Shown here piece by piece: positions 53,486 through 62,312 of a stretch of DNA of 64,000 nt. The translations under genes were made by a program, and so were the position numbers. The notes beneath the pieces are model-generated. The model saw only the letters and a program-made list of their open reading frames with translations, had not been told where the DNA came from and searched no databases. The stretch comes from Palsa-883 sp963847615 (GTDB lineage Bacteria; Pseudomonadota; Alphaproteobacteria; Acetobacterales; Acetobacteraceae), in NCBI GenBank assembly GCA_963847615.1, contig CAWKAN010000025.1, positions 434,001 through 498,000 of the forward strand, read 5' to 3'. The first letter of the stretch is position 1. Every line of letters begins with the position of its first letter.

Positions 53486-54700
53486 CTATGCCACCGTGAC
53501 CGCGATCATCTGCGGCACGTTGTTGTGATACCCGGCGGGATTGAACTTCAGTTTCTCCACCTGCGTCTCGCCGGCGTTGTTGGTGGCGCGCGACGAGATC
53601 GTGTAGTTGCCCGCCGCCAGCTTGCCGGTGGGCAGGCTGAACGCGCGGAACGCGAAGCGGCCAAGGTCCGGTCCCAGCGCCGCCGGCTTCCATGTCCTGC
53701 CGCCGTCGAGCGAGACCTCGACCTGGCGGATGCCGTGGCCGCGATCCCAGGCGACGCCCTCGATGGCGAAGCCGCCCGCCGGCAGCCGCGCGCCACCGAC
53801 CGGCGTGGCCACCAGGGAGTTCACCACCATCTCGGTGATCGGCCACGAGGCCGTGTTGTCCTGGCTCGGATACGGATGGTCCACCGGGAACATGCCGGCC
53901 GGCACGCGGTAGGCCTTCTGCATCCAGAAATTCTCGAGCGGCTTGCTGCTGAGCCGCAGGCCGTTGACGTGCTTCATCCAGTACGTCGCCGTCCAGCCCG
54001 CCACCACGAGCCGCGCCGGATAGCCGTTGAGGTGCGGCAACGGCGCGCCGTTCATCGACGTGGCGATGATCACCTCGTCGGCCAGCGCCTTGTCCATCGG
54101 CAGGCTCTTCCGGAAGTCCGGCGTCGTCGGCAGCACCGGGCCGTCGGCGCCGTCCAGCCAGACCTCCACCGCGCCGGGCTTGATGCCGGCTTTGGCCAGC
54201 ACGTCCTTCAGCCGCGGGCCGCGCCAGACCGCGTTGCCCATCGCGCCGTAGCCCCATTCCACCCCCGCGACATGCGGCGAGGACAGGCCGCGGCGATTGC
54301 CGGAGCACTGGCACACCGCGGTGATCTCCACCTGCGCGAAGGTCTTCTGCAGGTCGTCGAGGCTCAGCGTGACCTGCCGCTCCGCCGCGTCGCCGCCGAT
54401 GCTGAGCGAATAGTTCGCCAGCGCCGTCATCGGCGGGATGTTGGCCAGGTGGTAGCGGACGAAGAACCGGTCGTTCGGCGTGATCGCGGTGCGGAACGCG
54501 TCGATCGGGGTTTCGTAGTTGGGCGGCCGATCGGCCAGCTCGATCAGCGGCTGCTTGCCGGGCAGGCTGCCCAGCGTGGCTTCTGCGCGCGTGCCGTCCG
54601 GCAATTGCGGGCTCATCCAGCGCGGCTTTTCGGCAGCGCTTGCCGCCCCGGCGGCAAGCGCGGCGGCACCCATGCCGGTAAGAATCTCCCGACGATTCAT
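53486..54700 (-). CDS. Sulfite dehydrogenase-type molybdoenzyme (SorA-like)
   Basis: The 404-residue periplasmic oxidoreductase of the sulfite oxidase family has an N-terminal NRREIL twin-arginine-like signal. The molybdenum ligand is Cys132 in CQCSGNRRG, and substrate-pocket Arg residues occur in that region. The C-terminal dimerisation domain shows GIRQVEVSLDGGRTWKPA. Sulfite is the expected substrate by family and by its cytochrome partner. Purines (GGAGGTGAAGG) precede the ATG. Upstream lies a mosaic repeat. Confidence 0.93.
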   Translation of the reverse strand: MNRREILTGMGAAALAAGAASAAEKPRWMSPQLPDGTRAEATLGSLPGKQPLIELADRPPNYETPIDAFRTAITPNDRFFVRYHLANIPPMTALANYSLSIGGDAAERQVTLSLDDLQKTFAQVEITAVCQCSGNRRGLSSPHVAGVEWGYGAMGNAVWRGPRLKDVLAKAGIKPGAVEVWLDGADGPVLPTTPDFRKSLPMDKALADEVIIATSMNGAPLPHLNGYPARLVVAGWTATYWMKHVNGLRLSSKPLENFWMQKAYRVPAGMFPVDHPYPSQDNTASWPITEMVVNSLVATPVGGARLPAGGFAIEGVAWDRGHGIRQVEVSLDGGRTWKPAALGPDLGRFAFRAFSLPTGKLAAGNYTISSRATNNAGETQVEKLKFNPAGYHNNVPQMIAVTVA

Positions 54701-54859
54701 CCTTCACCTCCCCTTGGCCGGGGCTCCCGCCGGGGCGGCAAGGACGGCCGCACGCGCAGGTATCCCGGATCCTCTGAACCGGCACGTTCTGTTTTGCCGG
54801 TCTTCCAGGGATAGGATTTCTCATTTTTTCGAACGACTGGCAAGGATTTACCCCGGCGG

Positions 54860-55075
54860 TCGGGGCAATCGGCGGAACGCAAGCAAGGCCGGGGCTCCGC
54901 CCCGAACCCCGCCAGGGGGGCGTTGCCCCCCCTTCCCCCTCCCCACACTCCCGGTGAAGGGTTCCAAGGGCTCGCCCTTGGCGGGGTTCCCAATGGTACC
55001 ATGGGGGGCAGCGCCCCTTGGTGGGGTCCGGGGCGAAGCCCCGACCTTGCTTCGCGTCACCCGATGGCCCTGGGG
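54860..55075. repeat. Mosaic intergenic repeat with inverted ends, copy A
   Basis: A ~215-bp GC-rich mosaic is built of small palindromes (GGGGCTCCGCCCC, AAGGGCTCGCCCTT, AAGGGGC/GCCCCTT). The outer parts (GCAAGG, then CCGGGGCTCCGCCCCG and the reverse) are inverted. The same units form 62313-62640. It separates the sulfite dehydrogenase genes from the secreted-peptide gene. Confidence 0.85.
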
Positions 55076-55162
55076 GTGGTGGCACGATCGTTGCAATCCT
55101 GGTGGCCCGGCGATATGCCACCGGCAGGATCGCCCGCGCGGGCGGGCGCACGAGGTGATCGC

Positions 55163-55384
55163 ATGACTGTGAGCACGCGGCGGCGGCTGGTCGGCCTGAT
55201 GGTCCTGGTCGGGATGGGGCTGGCCGTCGTGGCATCGTCCGTCCGGGCCGAGGTGCCGTCGCACGTGCCGGGGACGCTCTGTTTCACCAAGTGGTTCTGG
55301 TGCTACGCGCAGCCGCCGGGCCCGCCGGGGACCAACTGCGCCTGCCCGTCGCCGCAGGGCCCGATCCCTGGCGTCAGGGGCTAG
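55163..55384 (+). CDS. Small secreted four-cysteine peptide
   Basis: The 73-residue product has a clear signal peptide (RRRLVGLMVLVGMGLAVVASS, cleavage near SVRA). The mature part is ~44 residues with Cys at 40, 47, 59 and 61, spaced C-x6-C-x11-C-x-C, with Trp44 and Trp46 and the turn-forming PPGPPGT and PQGPIPG. I do not recognise a named family. It ends 6 bp before the next gene, so both are very likely one operon. Two disulfides or a metal site in the periplasm are plausible. Confidence 0.7.
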   Translation: MTVSTRRRLVGLMVLVGMGLAVVASSVRAEVPSHVPGTLCFTKWFWCYAQPPGPPGTNCACPSPQGPIPGVRG

Positions 55385-55390
55385 GCAGGC

Positions 55391-56797
55391 ATGGAACAGG
55401 CCTGGCTCGACCACCTCATCCTGGATGCCGAGCGGGTCGCCGATGCGGCGGTGCGGCTGAAGAACCTGCGCGTCGAGGCGTTGCTCAACTGCATCTCCGA
55501 GGCGCGGCGGGCAGCGGACGATGCCGGGCGGGAAGCCAGCTACAACGCCTTGATGAACGAAATGCCGCCGGTGCTGCGCGCGCTCGATCCGATCACGCTC
55601 GATGATCTGCAGACCTCCTGGGACATGCATCGCGGCTTCCGCCACCAGCGCGGACGCTCCATCGGCTTCTGGCTGCTGAGCGTCACCTTGCTGATCCTGG
55701 TCGGCTACCTGACCTCGCTGTACGACCGGGCTACCGAGATCGCGCAGGTGATGGATACCCTGCAGCACGAGCGGCTGTCGGAGCAGGCGGTCAAGCTGTT
55801 CTACCTGGCGCGGGACCATGCCGACGACATCACCTCGGCGCAAACCACCGGCCAAGAGACGCTGGTCTCGGAGACGTTCTTTCACACGCTGGGCGATTTG
55901 CAGGAGGCGCAGGGGCGCATCAACAGCATCGTCACCGACTTGTCGGGGATCACCCAGGAGCTCCAGTTCTGGAGCCGGCGGTTGTATGACGGGTGCCGGG
56001 TCGTGCGGCTCGCCATCAGCGGGATCCAATGCACCGATCCGGCGATCGAGGATCTGCCCGCCGCGCAGCGCGCATTCGCCGGCCAGGCCGGCTACAGCAG
56101 CCTGCCGCCGGCAAACCTGGAACAACTGATAGCCACGTCCGGTGGCGTGGGCGTCGCCGCCGCGCCGCCGCCGGGGGCGGCAGGACCATCGTCACCGCCG
56201 TCGTCACCGCCGTCGTCACCGCCGTCGTCGCCGGCGAACTGCGTGGCCGGAAATGCCTCGCTCGACGGCGTCTGCGCGGTGCTCGACAGCGCCAACGCCT
56301 TCTTCGCGAGCGTCGGTCTCGACCAGATCTCCATGCGCGAAAGCTCGCGGCTCAATGCGCTGTATATCCGCCACATCCAAACCGCACTGGATGCCCTGCG
56401 CTCGTGGTTTCTTCCCGCCGCCTATGGCACCCTCGGTGCCGCGATCTTCTTCACCCGGCGTTTCCTGAACCCGGCGCTGCCGAATCCCGACGCGCTTCGG
56501 GTCATCTACCGGATCCTGTTCGGCGGTTTCTCGGGGATCGTCTTCGCCTGGTTCTGGACCCCGCTGCAGGAGCAAAGCGGGGGCGTGTCGGTGGCGTCGT
56601 TTTCAGCCTTCGGGATCGCCTTCCTGGCCGGATACAGCACCGACATCCTGTTCCAGCTGCTCGACCGGATCGTGGACGCCGTGAGCCAGCAGCTACGCAG
56701 ATCCCCCGGCGCGGCGAACCACGCGGCACGCGCCGAGGCTGCCGTCACGGCGCATGGGGCGCGGCCCAGTGGCGAGCGATCTCGTCCCGCGGTGTGA
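55391..56797 (+). CDS. Hypothetical membrane protein with periplasmic domain
   Basis: The 468-residue protein is unrecognised. It has an N-terminal helical cytoplasmic part, a membrane helix at about 91-109 and a long extracytoplasmic helical region. That region ends in a four-unit SSPP repeat (267-281) and carries three further Cys (202, 214, 284) plus Cys295. Membrane helices follow at about 341-356, 375-391 and 399-417, then LLDRIVDAVSQQL. It lies 6 bp after the secreted-peptide gene. Its last ~18 codons overlap, on the other strand, the remnant of a deacetylase gene, so the current C-terminus may have arisen by insertion. Confidence 0.7.
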   Translation: MEQAWLDHLILDAERVADAAVRLKNLRVEALLNCISEARRAADDAGREASYNALMNEMPPVLRALDPITLDDLQTSWDMHRGFRHQRGRSIGFWLLSVTLLILVGYLTSLYDRATEIAQVMDTLQHERLSEQAVKLFYLARDHADDITSAQTTGQETLVSETFFHTLGDLQEAQGRINSIVTDLSGITQELQFWSRRLYDGCRVVRLAISGIQCTDPAIEDLPAAQRAFAGQAGYSSLPPANLEQLIATSGGVGVAAAPPPGAAGPSSPPSSPPSSPPSSPANCVAGNASLDGVCAVLDSANAFFASVGLDQISMRESSRLNALYIRHIQTALDALRSWFLPAAYGTLGAAIFFTRRFLNPALPNPDALRVIYRILFGGFSGIVFAWFWTPLQEQSGGVSVASFSAFGIAFLAGYSTDILFQLLDRIVDAVSQQLRRSPGAANHAARAEAAVTAHGARPSGERSRPAV

Positions 56798-56915
56798 TCC
56801 AGACGCCGGGAAACGCCGCGACGGGTCGAGCAGGCGCTGCAATCCGACGGCGCGGCCGGGATGGCAGATGATGCGGGTGTGCAGGCCGATCGACAGCAGC
56901 TTCGGCTGGGTGCGG
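56745..56915 (-). pseudogene. 3' fragment of a polysaccharide deacetylase/allantoinase (PuuE-like) gene
   Basis: On the minus strand TQPKLLSIGLHTRIICHPGRA followed by VGLQRLLD is the conserved C-terminal part of PuuE-like deacetylases. After a small frame-changing deletion it continues PGVWITPRDEIARHWAAPHAP and ends in TGA at 56747-56745. No upstream part of the gene is present. It is a broken remnant overlapping the end of the membrane-protein gene. Confidence 0.75.
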
Positions 56916-57000
56916 GCGGCCGGACTCACCCGCCCCGATAGGGAGTCGCCACTTTCGGCGGGCGGCACTGGTCCGCTCACCTCACGCGGCGTGGCAGCTG

Positions 57001-58404
57001 CTACTTCCGCAGCGCCGCCACCCCGAGCTCGGCCCACATCCAGCCGAAATCATAGGCGCCGGCCAGGTTGCCGGCGGCAAGTTGACTCTCGGAGCCGTTC
57101 TCCAGGTATTTCAGCCATTCGACAACCCTCTTGCGCCCGGCCGCGCTGCGTGCCGCTTCGCGCGGCGAGACATTGCCGAGCGCGGGGACGGGAAGATCGA
57201 GCTGCGCGCGATAATGCTGGTCCATCATCTGCTGCACGATCTGCGCCTCGATCTCGGGCGGGATCGAACGCGCTTGCGGTGCCGCGTCCGCCGGCTGGGC
57301 GGCGAGCATCTGGTCCACCGTTTCGATCTCCGTCAGCGGCGCGCCGACCAGCCCGTCGAGCATCGGCGCCAGCAGCGCCTGGCCACGTGCCGCGCGGGCG
57401 CGCGAGTTGGTGCTGAACACGACCGCCTTGTCGGTCAGCCTGACGCTGCCCAGCGTGACGCCGTCGGGGTCGAACAGGGTTGGTCGGCCTGCCGCGGCTG
57501 GCGCCGGCGGGGACGGCGCGCCGGCGGGCGGTTCGGCCCAGGTCCAGATGTCGTCGCCGTCACGCTCCAGCACGGCGGCGCCATCGAGGCGCGCCCGCAA
57601 CGCCGCCGCCGTGGCGCCTGGGCGCAACGGAAAGCGGACATTGCAGAATTCGATGTCATCGCCGTCGAAGTTCACCAGGTGCGGGCGCTTGCGTTGCAGC
57701 ACCCGATCCAACGCATCCTCCAGCCACGTCGCCGACAACAAAGGGGCCGCCGACCATGTGAGCAGGACATCGGCTATCGCCCGTTGCGCCTTCGGCTCGA
57801 CCTCCTCATCGAGGCCGGCCGCGGCCTGCTTGATCGAGCGGCGCAGCCGGCGCCGCTCGGCCCGCAGGGCATGCAGCGCCTCGTCGGCCAGCCGAAGGTC
57901 GAAGGCCAGCGTGCCGCCCGTCATGACCTGTTTGCCGTTCAGCGTGACGATCCGTGTGGCGAGGCGGTCCCAGGCCTTGAGCGTCTGGGTCGCCATGTGC
58001 TCGGCGACGCGGACCGGCGGGCCGCCGCGCAGCAGGTCGCGCGCCAGGAAGGACTGTCCGGGCACCACCTCGCTGACCTCGTACAGGCTCATTTCGGAAT
58101 CGCGCAGCGCCGTCATGTAGCGCTTGTTGATGACGGCTTCCTTCCAGCCGCGGCGCTTCAGGTAGTCGTCGACGAGATTGTGCTCCTGCTCGCCCAGCGT
58201 GCGCGTCACGAAGTCCTCGAAGGCGCAGCCGAACAGGATCATGGCCTGATGGTCGCCCAGCAGTTCGCCGAGCCTGGCCACCTGGACCCCGGCCGCCTCG
58301 CAGACGACGCCGACGTGCTGGTACAGGACCTCGCGGAACGCCTCGGCCCATTCGGGGCGTTCCATCCACTTCATCAGGCCGGACAGGTCGGTGTGGGAGG
58401 CCAT
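57001..58404 (-). CDS. Hypothetical protein, 467 aa
   Basis: I do not recognise a named full-length family. The start MASHTDLSGLMKWMERPEW is at ATG 58404; the TTG at 58437 is a weaker alternative. The body is helical and charged, with a middle Pro/Ala loop. The C-terminal part HYRAQLDLPVPALGNVSPREAARS resembles the 'LPALGG-TPREAA' segment found at the end of SEC-C and MbcA-like proteins, a small helical domain. It is cytoplasmic, without signal or membrane segments. It stands alone between the deacetylase remnant and dnaE2. Confidence 0.75.
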   Translation of the reverse strand: MASHTDLSGLMKWMERPEWAEAFREVLYQHVGVVCEAAGVQVARLGELLGDHQAMILFGCAFEDFVTRTLGEQEHNLVDDYLKRRGWKEAVINKRYMTALRDSEMSLYEVSEVVPGQSFLARDLLRGGPPVRVAEHMATQTLKAWDRLATRIVTLNGKQVMTGGTLAFDLRLADEALHALRAERRRLRRSIKQAAAGLDEEVEPKAQRAIADVLLTWSAAPLLSATWLEDALDRVLQRKRPHLVNFDGDDIEFCNVRFPLRPGATAAALRARLDGAAVLERDGDDIWTWAEPPAGAPSPPAPAAAGRPTLFDPDGVTLGSVRLTDKAVVFSTNSRARAARGQALLAPMLDGLVGAPLTEIETVDQMLAAQPADAAPQARSIPPEIEAQIVQQMMDQHYRAQLDLPVPALGNVSPREAARSAAGRKRVVEWLKYLENGSESQLAAGNLAGAYDFGWMWAELGVAALRK

Positions 58405-58514
58405 GCGGTGCACCGTGGGTGGTGGGTGGAGGCGCAAGGGTAGCCCGATCGCGTCGGGGACAGAAGGCGCGGCAGGAAATCGGCCGGGGCAATCGGCCGG
58501 GGCGATCGGGGCGG

Positions 58515-61500
58515 TCAGTGAAAATCCCGCGTCCTGACCTTGATCCCGCCCGCGCGCGGGCTCGCGCCTTCGGGATGGGGGCCGTTGGGATGGGTAACGG
58601 CGTCGCCGCGGCCGTGCGCCAGTGGAAAAGCGTCGTCGCGCTGGCCGACGCTGGCCAGCAGGGCGGAGAGATCGGTCAGGTGGTCGGCGACGACGTGGAT
58701 CACCTCGCCCTCCTTCTGCACCTTGCCGCGGCAGGCGAGCATGCCGGCCGACATCACCAGCCGGCGCTGCCGCTCGAACAGCGCGGGCCAGACGATCAGG
58801 TTGGCGTGGCCGGTCTCGTCCTCGATGGTGATGAACACGACGCCGCTGGCGCTGCCGGGGCGCTGGCGCACCAGGACGACGCCGGCGATGGTCGTGCGCG
58901 CACCGTCGCGCAGGTCGGCCAGCGCGGCACAGGGGACGATCCGCTCACGCGCCAGTTCCGCGCGCAGGAAGCCAACCGGATGGCGGCGCAGCGACAGGCC
59001 GGTGCTGCGGTAGTCCTCCACCACCTCGTTGCCTTGCGGCATTGACGGCAGCGCCACCCTCGGTTCCGCCGCTTCCTCGGCCGCCGCGAACAGCGGCAAA
59101 GCGGTGTCCGCCAGGCCGCGTATGTCCCACAGCGCCTGGCGGCGATCGAGGCCCAGCGCGTGGAACCCGTCGGCCTCGGCAATGCGCTCCAGCGCCGCCA
59201 CCGGCACGCCGGCGCGCTGCCACAGCTCGGCGATGCCGCGATAGGGCTGCCCGGCGCGCGCGCCGATCAGCGCCGCGGCGTGGGCGTTGCTGAGACCCTT
59301 CACCAGGCTCAGGCCGAGCCGGACGGCGAGGCGGCCGCGCTCGGCCGGTTCCAGCGTGCAGTCCCAGCGCGAGGCGTTGACGCAGACCGGGCGGACCGCC
59401 ACGCCGTGCTGGCGGGCGTCGCGCACGATCTGCGCCGGGGCGTAGAACCCCATCGGCTGGGCGTTCAGCAGCGCGCAGCAGAACACCTCCGGATGGTGGC
59501 ACTTCAGCCAGGCCGAGGCGTAGGCGATCAGCGCGAACGAGGCGGCGTGGCTTTCGGGAAACCCGTAGCTGCCGAAGCCCTCGATCTGCGCGAAGGTGCG
59601 TTCGGCGAAGTCCCGCGCATAGCCGCGCGCGACCATGCCGGCGATCAGCTTGTCGCGGAAGGTCGAGACCGAGCCGGTGAACTTGAACGTCGCCATGGCG
59701 CGGCGCAGCTGATCGGCCTCGCCCGGGGAGAACCCCGCGCAGACCATGGCGACGCGCATCGCCTGTTCCTGGAACAGCGGCACGCCGAGGGTCTTTTCCA
59801 GCACCGCGCGCAGTTCCGGGGTCGGGTAGTCGATCGGTTCCTTGCCCTCGCGGCGGCGCAGGTAGGGATGCACCATGTCGCCCTGGATCGGCCCCGGCCG
59901 CACGATCGCCACCTGGATCACCAGGTCGTAGAAGGTGCGCGGCTTGAGCCGCGGCAGCATCGACATCTGCGCCCGGCTCTCGATCTGGAACGTGCCCAGC
60001 GTGTCGGCGTGGCGGATCATTGCGTAAGTGGCCGGGTCCTCGGGCGGGATGGTCTCCATGCTCAGGCGCAGGCCGCGATGCGCCGCCAGCAGGTCGAAGG
60101 CGCGGCGCAGGCAGCCGAGCATGCCGAGCCCCAGCACATCGACCTTCATGAAGCGCAGCGCGTCGATGTCGTCCTTGTCCCACTCGATCACCTGGCGGTC
60201 GTCCATCGCAGCCGGCTCGATCGGCACCAGCTCGTCCAGCCGGTCCTCGGTCAGCACGAAGCCGCCGGGGTGCTGCGACAGGTGGCGCGGGAAGCCGATC
60301 AGTTCGCGCGACAGCTCCAGGGTCAGGCGCAGCCGGCGATCGTCGAGGTTGAGGTTCAGCTCGGCGGCCTGCTGCTCGGCCACGCCTTCCTCGCCCCAGC
60401 CCCAGATCTGCCCGGCCAGCGCGCCGGTGACGTCGGCGGACAGGCCGAGCGCCTTGCCGACCTCGCGCACCGCGCCGCGCGCGCGGTAGCGGATCACGGT
60501 GGCGCACAGCGCGGCGCGGTCGCGGCCATAGGTGTTGTAGACCCACTGGATGACTTCCTCGCGCCGCTCGTGCTCGAAGTCGACGTCGATGTCGGGCGGT
60601 TCGCGGCGCTCGGCGCTGATGAAACGTTCGAACAGCAGGCCGGAGCGGGTGGGGTCGATCGCGGTGATGCCGAGCACGTAGCAGACGGCGGAGTTGGCGG
60701 CGGAGCCGCGGCCCTGGCAGAGAATCCCCTTCGATCTGGCGAAGCGCACGATGCTGTGCACGGTGAGGAAGTAGGGCGCGTAGTCGAGCTGGGCGATCAG
60801 CGCCAGTTCGTGGCGGAGCTGGCGGGCGACGGCGTCGGGCAGGCCGTCGGGATAGACGCGGGCGGCGCCGTCCCAGGTCAGCGTCTCCAGCGCCTGTTGC
60901 GGGGTCTGGCCGGGGATGCGGGTTTCGCTGGGGTATTGGTAGCGCAGCTCGTCGAGCGAGAAGCGGCAGCGGTCGGCGATCTCCAGCGTGCGGGCGACGG
61001 CGTCCGGGTGGCGGGCGAACCGGCGGGCGATTTCCTCCGGCGGGTGCAGGTGGCGGTCGGCGGCGCGCTCGCGGCGGAAGCCGGCGGCGTCGATCGTGCA
61101 GCCGTGCCGGATGCAGGTGAGCACGTCCTGCAGGATGCGGCGTCCTGGCGCGTGGTAGAGCACGTCGCCGGTGGCGACGGTGGGGATGCTTGCGGCGGTG
61201 GCGAGGTCGGCCAGGCGTTGCAGGCGGACGGCGTCGTTCGGGCGGCGGCGGACGGTCAGCGCAAGGTAGCCGCGGGCAGAAAAATCGCCCCGCAGACGGC
61301 CGAGCGCGGCGTGGACGCCTTCGTCCGCCGCATCCGCCAGCAGCACCGCGATCAGCCCCTCGCCATGCGCTGCGAGGTCCGCCCACCCAAGCGAGCACAC
61401 CCCCTTGCCGGCGCGCCGCTTGCCGATGGTCAGCAGCCGGCATAGCCGCGCATAGGCCGGTCGGTCGGTCGGGTAAACCAGCACCGATGGCGCGTCAGTC

Positions 61501-61709
61501 AGATCAAGCCGACACCCGACCACCAGCCGGACGCCGGTGTCGCCGGCACGCTGGTGCGCCCGCACGATCCCGGCCAGCGAGTTGCGATCGGTGATCCCAA
61601 GCGCCGCCAGCCCCAGCAGGGACGCCTGGGCGAACAGCTCCTCGATATGCGAGGCGCCGCGCAGGAAGGAATAGTTGCTGGTGACGTGCAGCTCGGCGTA
61701 GCCGGTCAT
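58515..61709 (-). CDS. dnaE2: Error-prone DNA polymerase DnaE2 (ImuC)
   Basis: This is the C-family polymerase of damage-induced mutagenesis (1064 aa). The PHP domain is at the N-terminus (ELHVTSNYSFLRGASHIEEL). The polymerase part has PDIDVDFEHERREEVIQWVY, carrying the catalytic Asp pair, and QHPGGFVLTEDRL, and the C-terminal OB fold follows (GVVFITIEDETGHANLIVW). The length and lack of the DnaE1 tail fit DnaE2. The usual partners imuA and imuB are not adjacent, so they lie elsewhere or are missing. A LexA-like site lies 29-44 bases upstream. Confidence 0.95.
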   Translation of the reverse strand: MTGYAELHVTSNYSFLRGASHIEELFAQASLLGLAALGITDRNSLAGIVRAHQRAGDTGVRLVVGCRLDLTDAPSVLVYPTDRPAYARLCRLLTIGKRRAGKGVCSLGWADLAAHGEGLIAVLLADAADEGVHAALGRLRGDFSARGYLALTVRRRPNDAVRLQRLADLATAASIPTVATGDVLYHAPGRRILQDVLTCIRHGCTIDAAGFRRERAADRHLHPPEEIARRFARHPDAVARTLEIADRCRFSLDELRYQYPSETRIPGQTPQQALETLTWDGAARVYPDGLPDAVARQLRHELALIAQLDYAPYFLTVHSIVRFARSKGILCQGRGSAANSAVCYVLGITAIDPTRSGLLFERFISAERREPPDIDVDFEHERREEVIQWVYNTYGRDRAALCATVIRYRARGAVREVGKALGLSADVTGALAGQIWGWGEEGVAEQQAAELNLNLDDRRLRLTLELSRELIGFPRHLSQHPGGFVLTEDRLDELVPIEPAAMDDRQVIEWDKDDIDALRFMKVDVLGLGMLGCLRRAFDLLAAHRGLRLSMETIPPEDPATYAMIRHADTLGTFQIESRAQMSMLPRLKPRTFYDLVIQVAIVRPGPIQGDMVHPYLRRREGKEPIDYPTPELRAVLEKTLGVPLFQEQAMRVAMVCAGFSPGEADQLRRAMATFKFTGSVSTFRDKLIAGMVARGYARDFAERTFAQIEGFGSYGFPESHAASFALIAYASAWLKCHHPEVFCCALLNAQPMGFYAPAQIVRDARQHGVAVRPVCVNASRWDCTLEPAERGRLAVRLGLSLVKGLSNAHAAALIGARAGQPYRGIAELWQRAGVPVAALERIAEADGFHALGLDRRQALWDIRGLADTALPLFAAAEEAAEPRVALPSMPQGNEVVEDYRSTGLSLRRHPVGFLRAELARERIVPCAALADLRDGARTTIAGVVLVRQRPGSASGVVFITIEDETGHANLIVWPALFERQRRLVMSAGMLACRGKVQKEGEVIHVVADHLTDLSALLASVGQRDDAFPLAHGRGDAVTHPNGPHPEGASPRAGGIKVRTRDFH

Positions 61710-61738
61710 GCCACCAGCCTAGCAGCCCGTCTGGTCTG

Positions 61739-61753
61739 GCACAAAACAAGAAC
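61739..61753 (-). promoter_or_regulatory. LexA-like operator of dnaE2
   Basis: On the minus strand GTTC-TTGTTTT-GTGC matches the alphaproteobacterial SOS box GTTC-N7-GTTC with one mismatch. It lies 29 bases before the dnaE2 start, in an unusually A/T-rich patch. Damage induction of dnaE2 by LexA is established in this class. Confidence 0.7.
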
Positions 61754-61827
61754 AGAATATAAGCCGACACCGCACCGGGCTGATGTCCGACTGCAGCGCG
61801 GCGGCCTCGACCTATACGTCGCCGCCG

Positions 61828-62106
61828 TCACGCCGCTTGGCGCAGCGCCTCGGCCTCGATCCGCACCAGCGAGCGCAGCCCGACCACTTGGCGGAGGTTG
61901 CCCTCGACCAAGTGGACCACCTCGGCCGGCATCGCCTGCATGGCGATCTCGACGTGCATCAGCTCGGCGCCGCGGTGCGACCACATGCGGTCGGGGATCA
62001 GGTCGCGCCTGGCGAAGGGCTCCAGCAGGCGGGACAGCAGGCCAGGGAACGGATCGGCGTCCAGCATGAAGCGGACGGCGACGGATGCGGGGTGGTCGGG
62101 GGACAT
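61828..62106 (-). CDS. Small ACT-like domain protein, 92 aa
   Basis: The 92-residue cytoplasmic protein begins MSPDHPASVAVRFMLDADPFPGLLSRLLEPF. The pattern of a beta strand, a PG turn and a helix, then VEIAMQAMPAEVVHLVEGNLRQVVGLRSL, reads like one ACT-type fold, as in acetolactate synthase regulatory subunits. Sequence identity to that family is not obvious, so the name is by pattern only. The ATG at 62106 has an AGCCTTCC-complement purine run (GGAAGGCT) nearby on the far side only. It is upstream of, and on the same strand as, dnaE2 with 118 bp between. Confidence 0.65.
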   Translation of the reverse strand: MSPDHPASVAVRFMLDADPFPGLLSRLLEPFARRDLIPDRMWSHRGAELMHVEIAMQAMPAEVVHLVEGNLRQVVGLRSLVRIEAEALRQAA

Positions 62107-62312
62107 GGAAGGCTCCGGACTCGGCAGGACAGCGAATTGGGCGCGGGTAATCCCGGCTGCTCAGGCAGCCGGGCGGCTAATTCGCGTGTCGAGGGTCCGG
62201 AGGCGCATGTCGGATGCGTAGCACGATTGCGCCGATTGAACCAGAGGGGGATCAAAGTCACGGAAGCGTGCGGCAATTTGCCCCTGCTTGCTGGCTGCCT
62301 CGGCGGCGCCCA
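62107..62312. other. Non-coding part of a 589-bp gap
   Basis: Together with the mosaic repeat this separates the ACT-like gene from rnd. Between 62107 and 62312 I see no gene. The AAGCGTGCGGCAATTTGCCCC sequence near 62264 has no recognised role. Confidence 0.35.

Noticed and set aside
53187..55235. 682-residue minus-strand open frame joining the cytochrome to upstream sequence
   Set aside because: Only the last 95 codons are real (the cytochrome with signal peptide). The rest runs out of frame through the sulfite dehydrogenase gene and the mosaic repeat.
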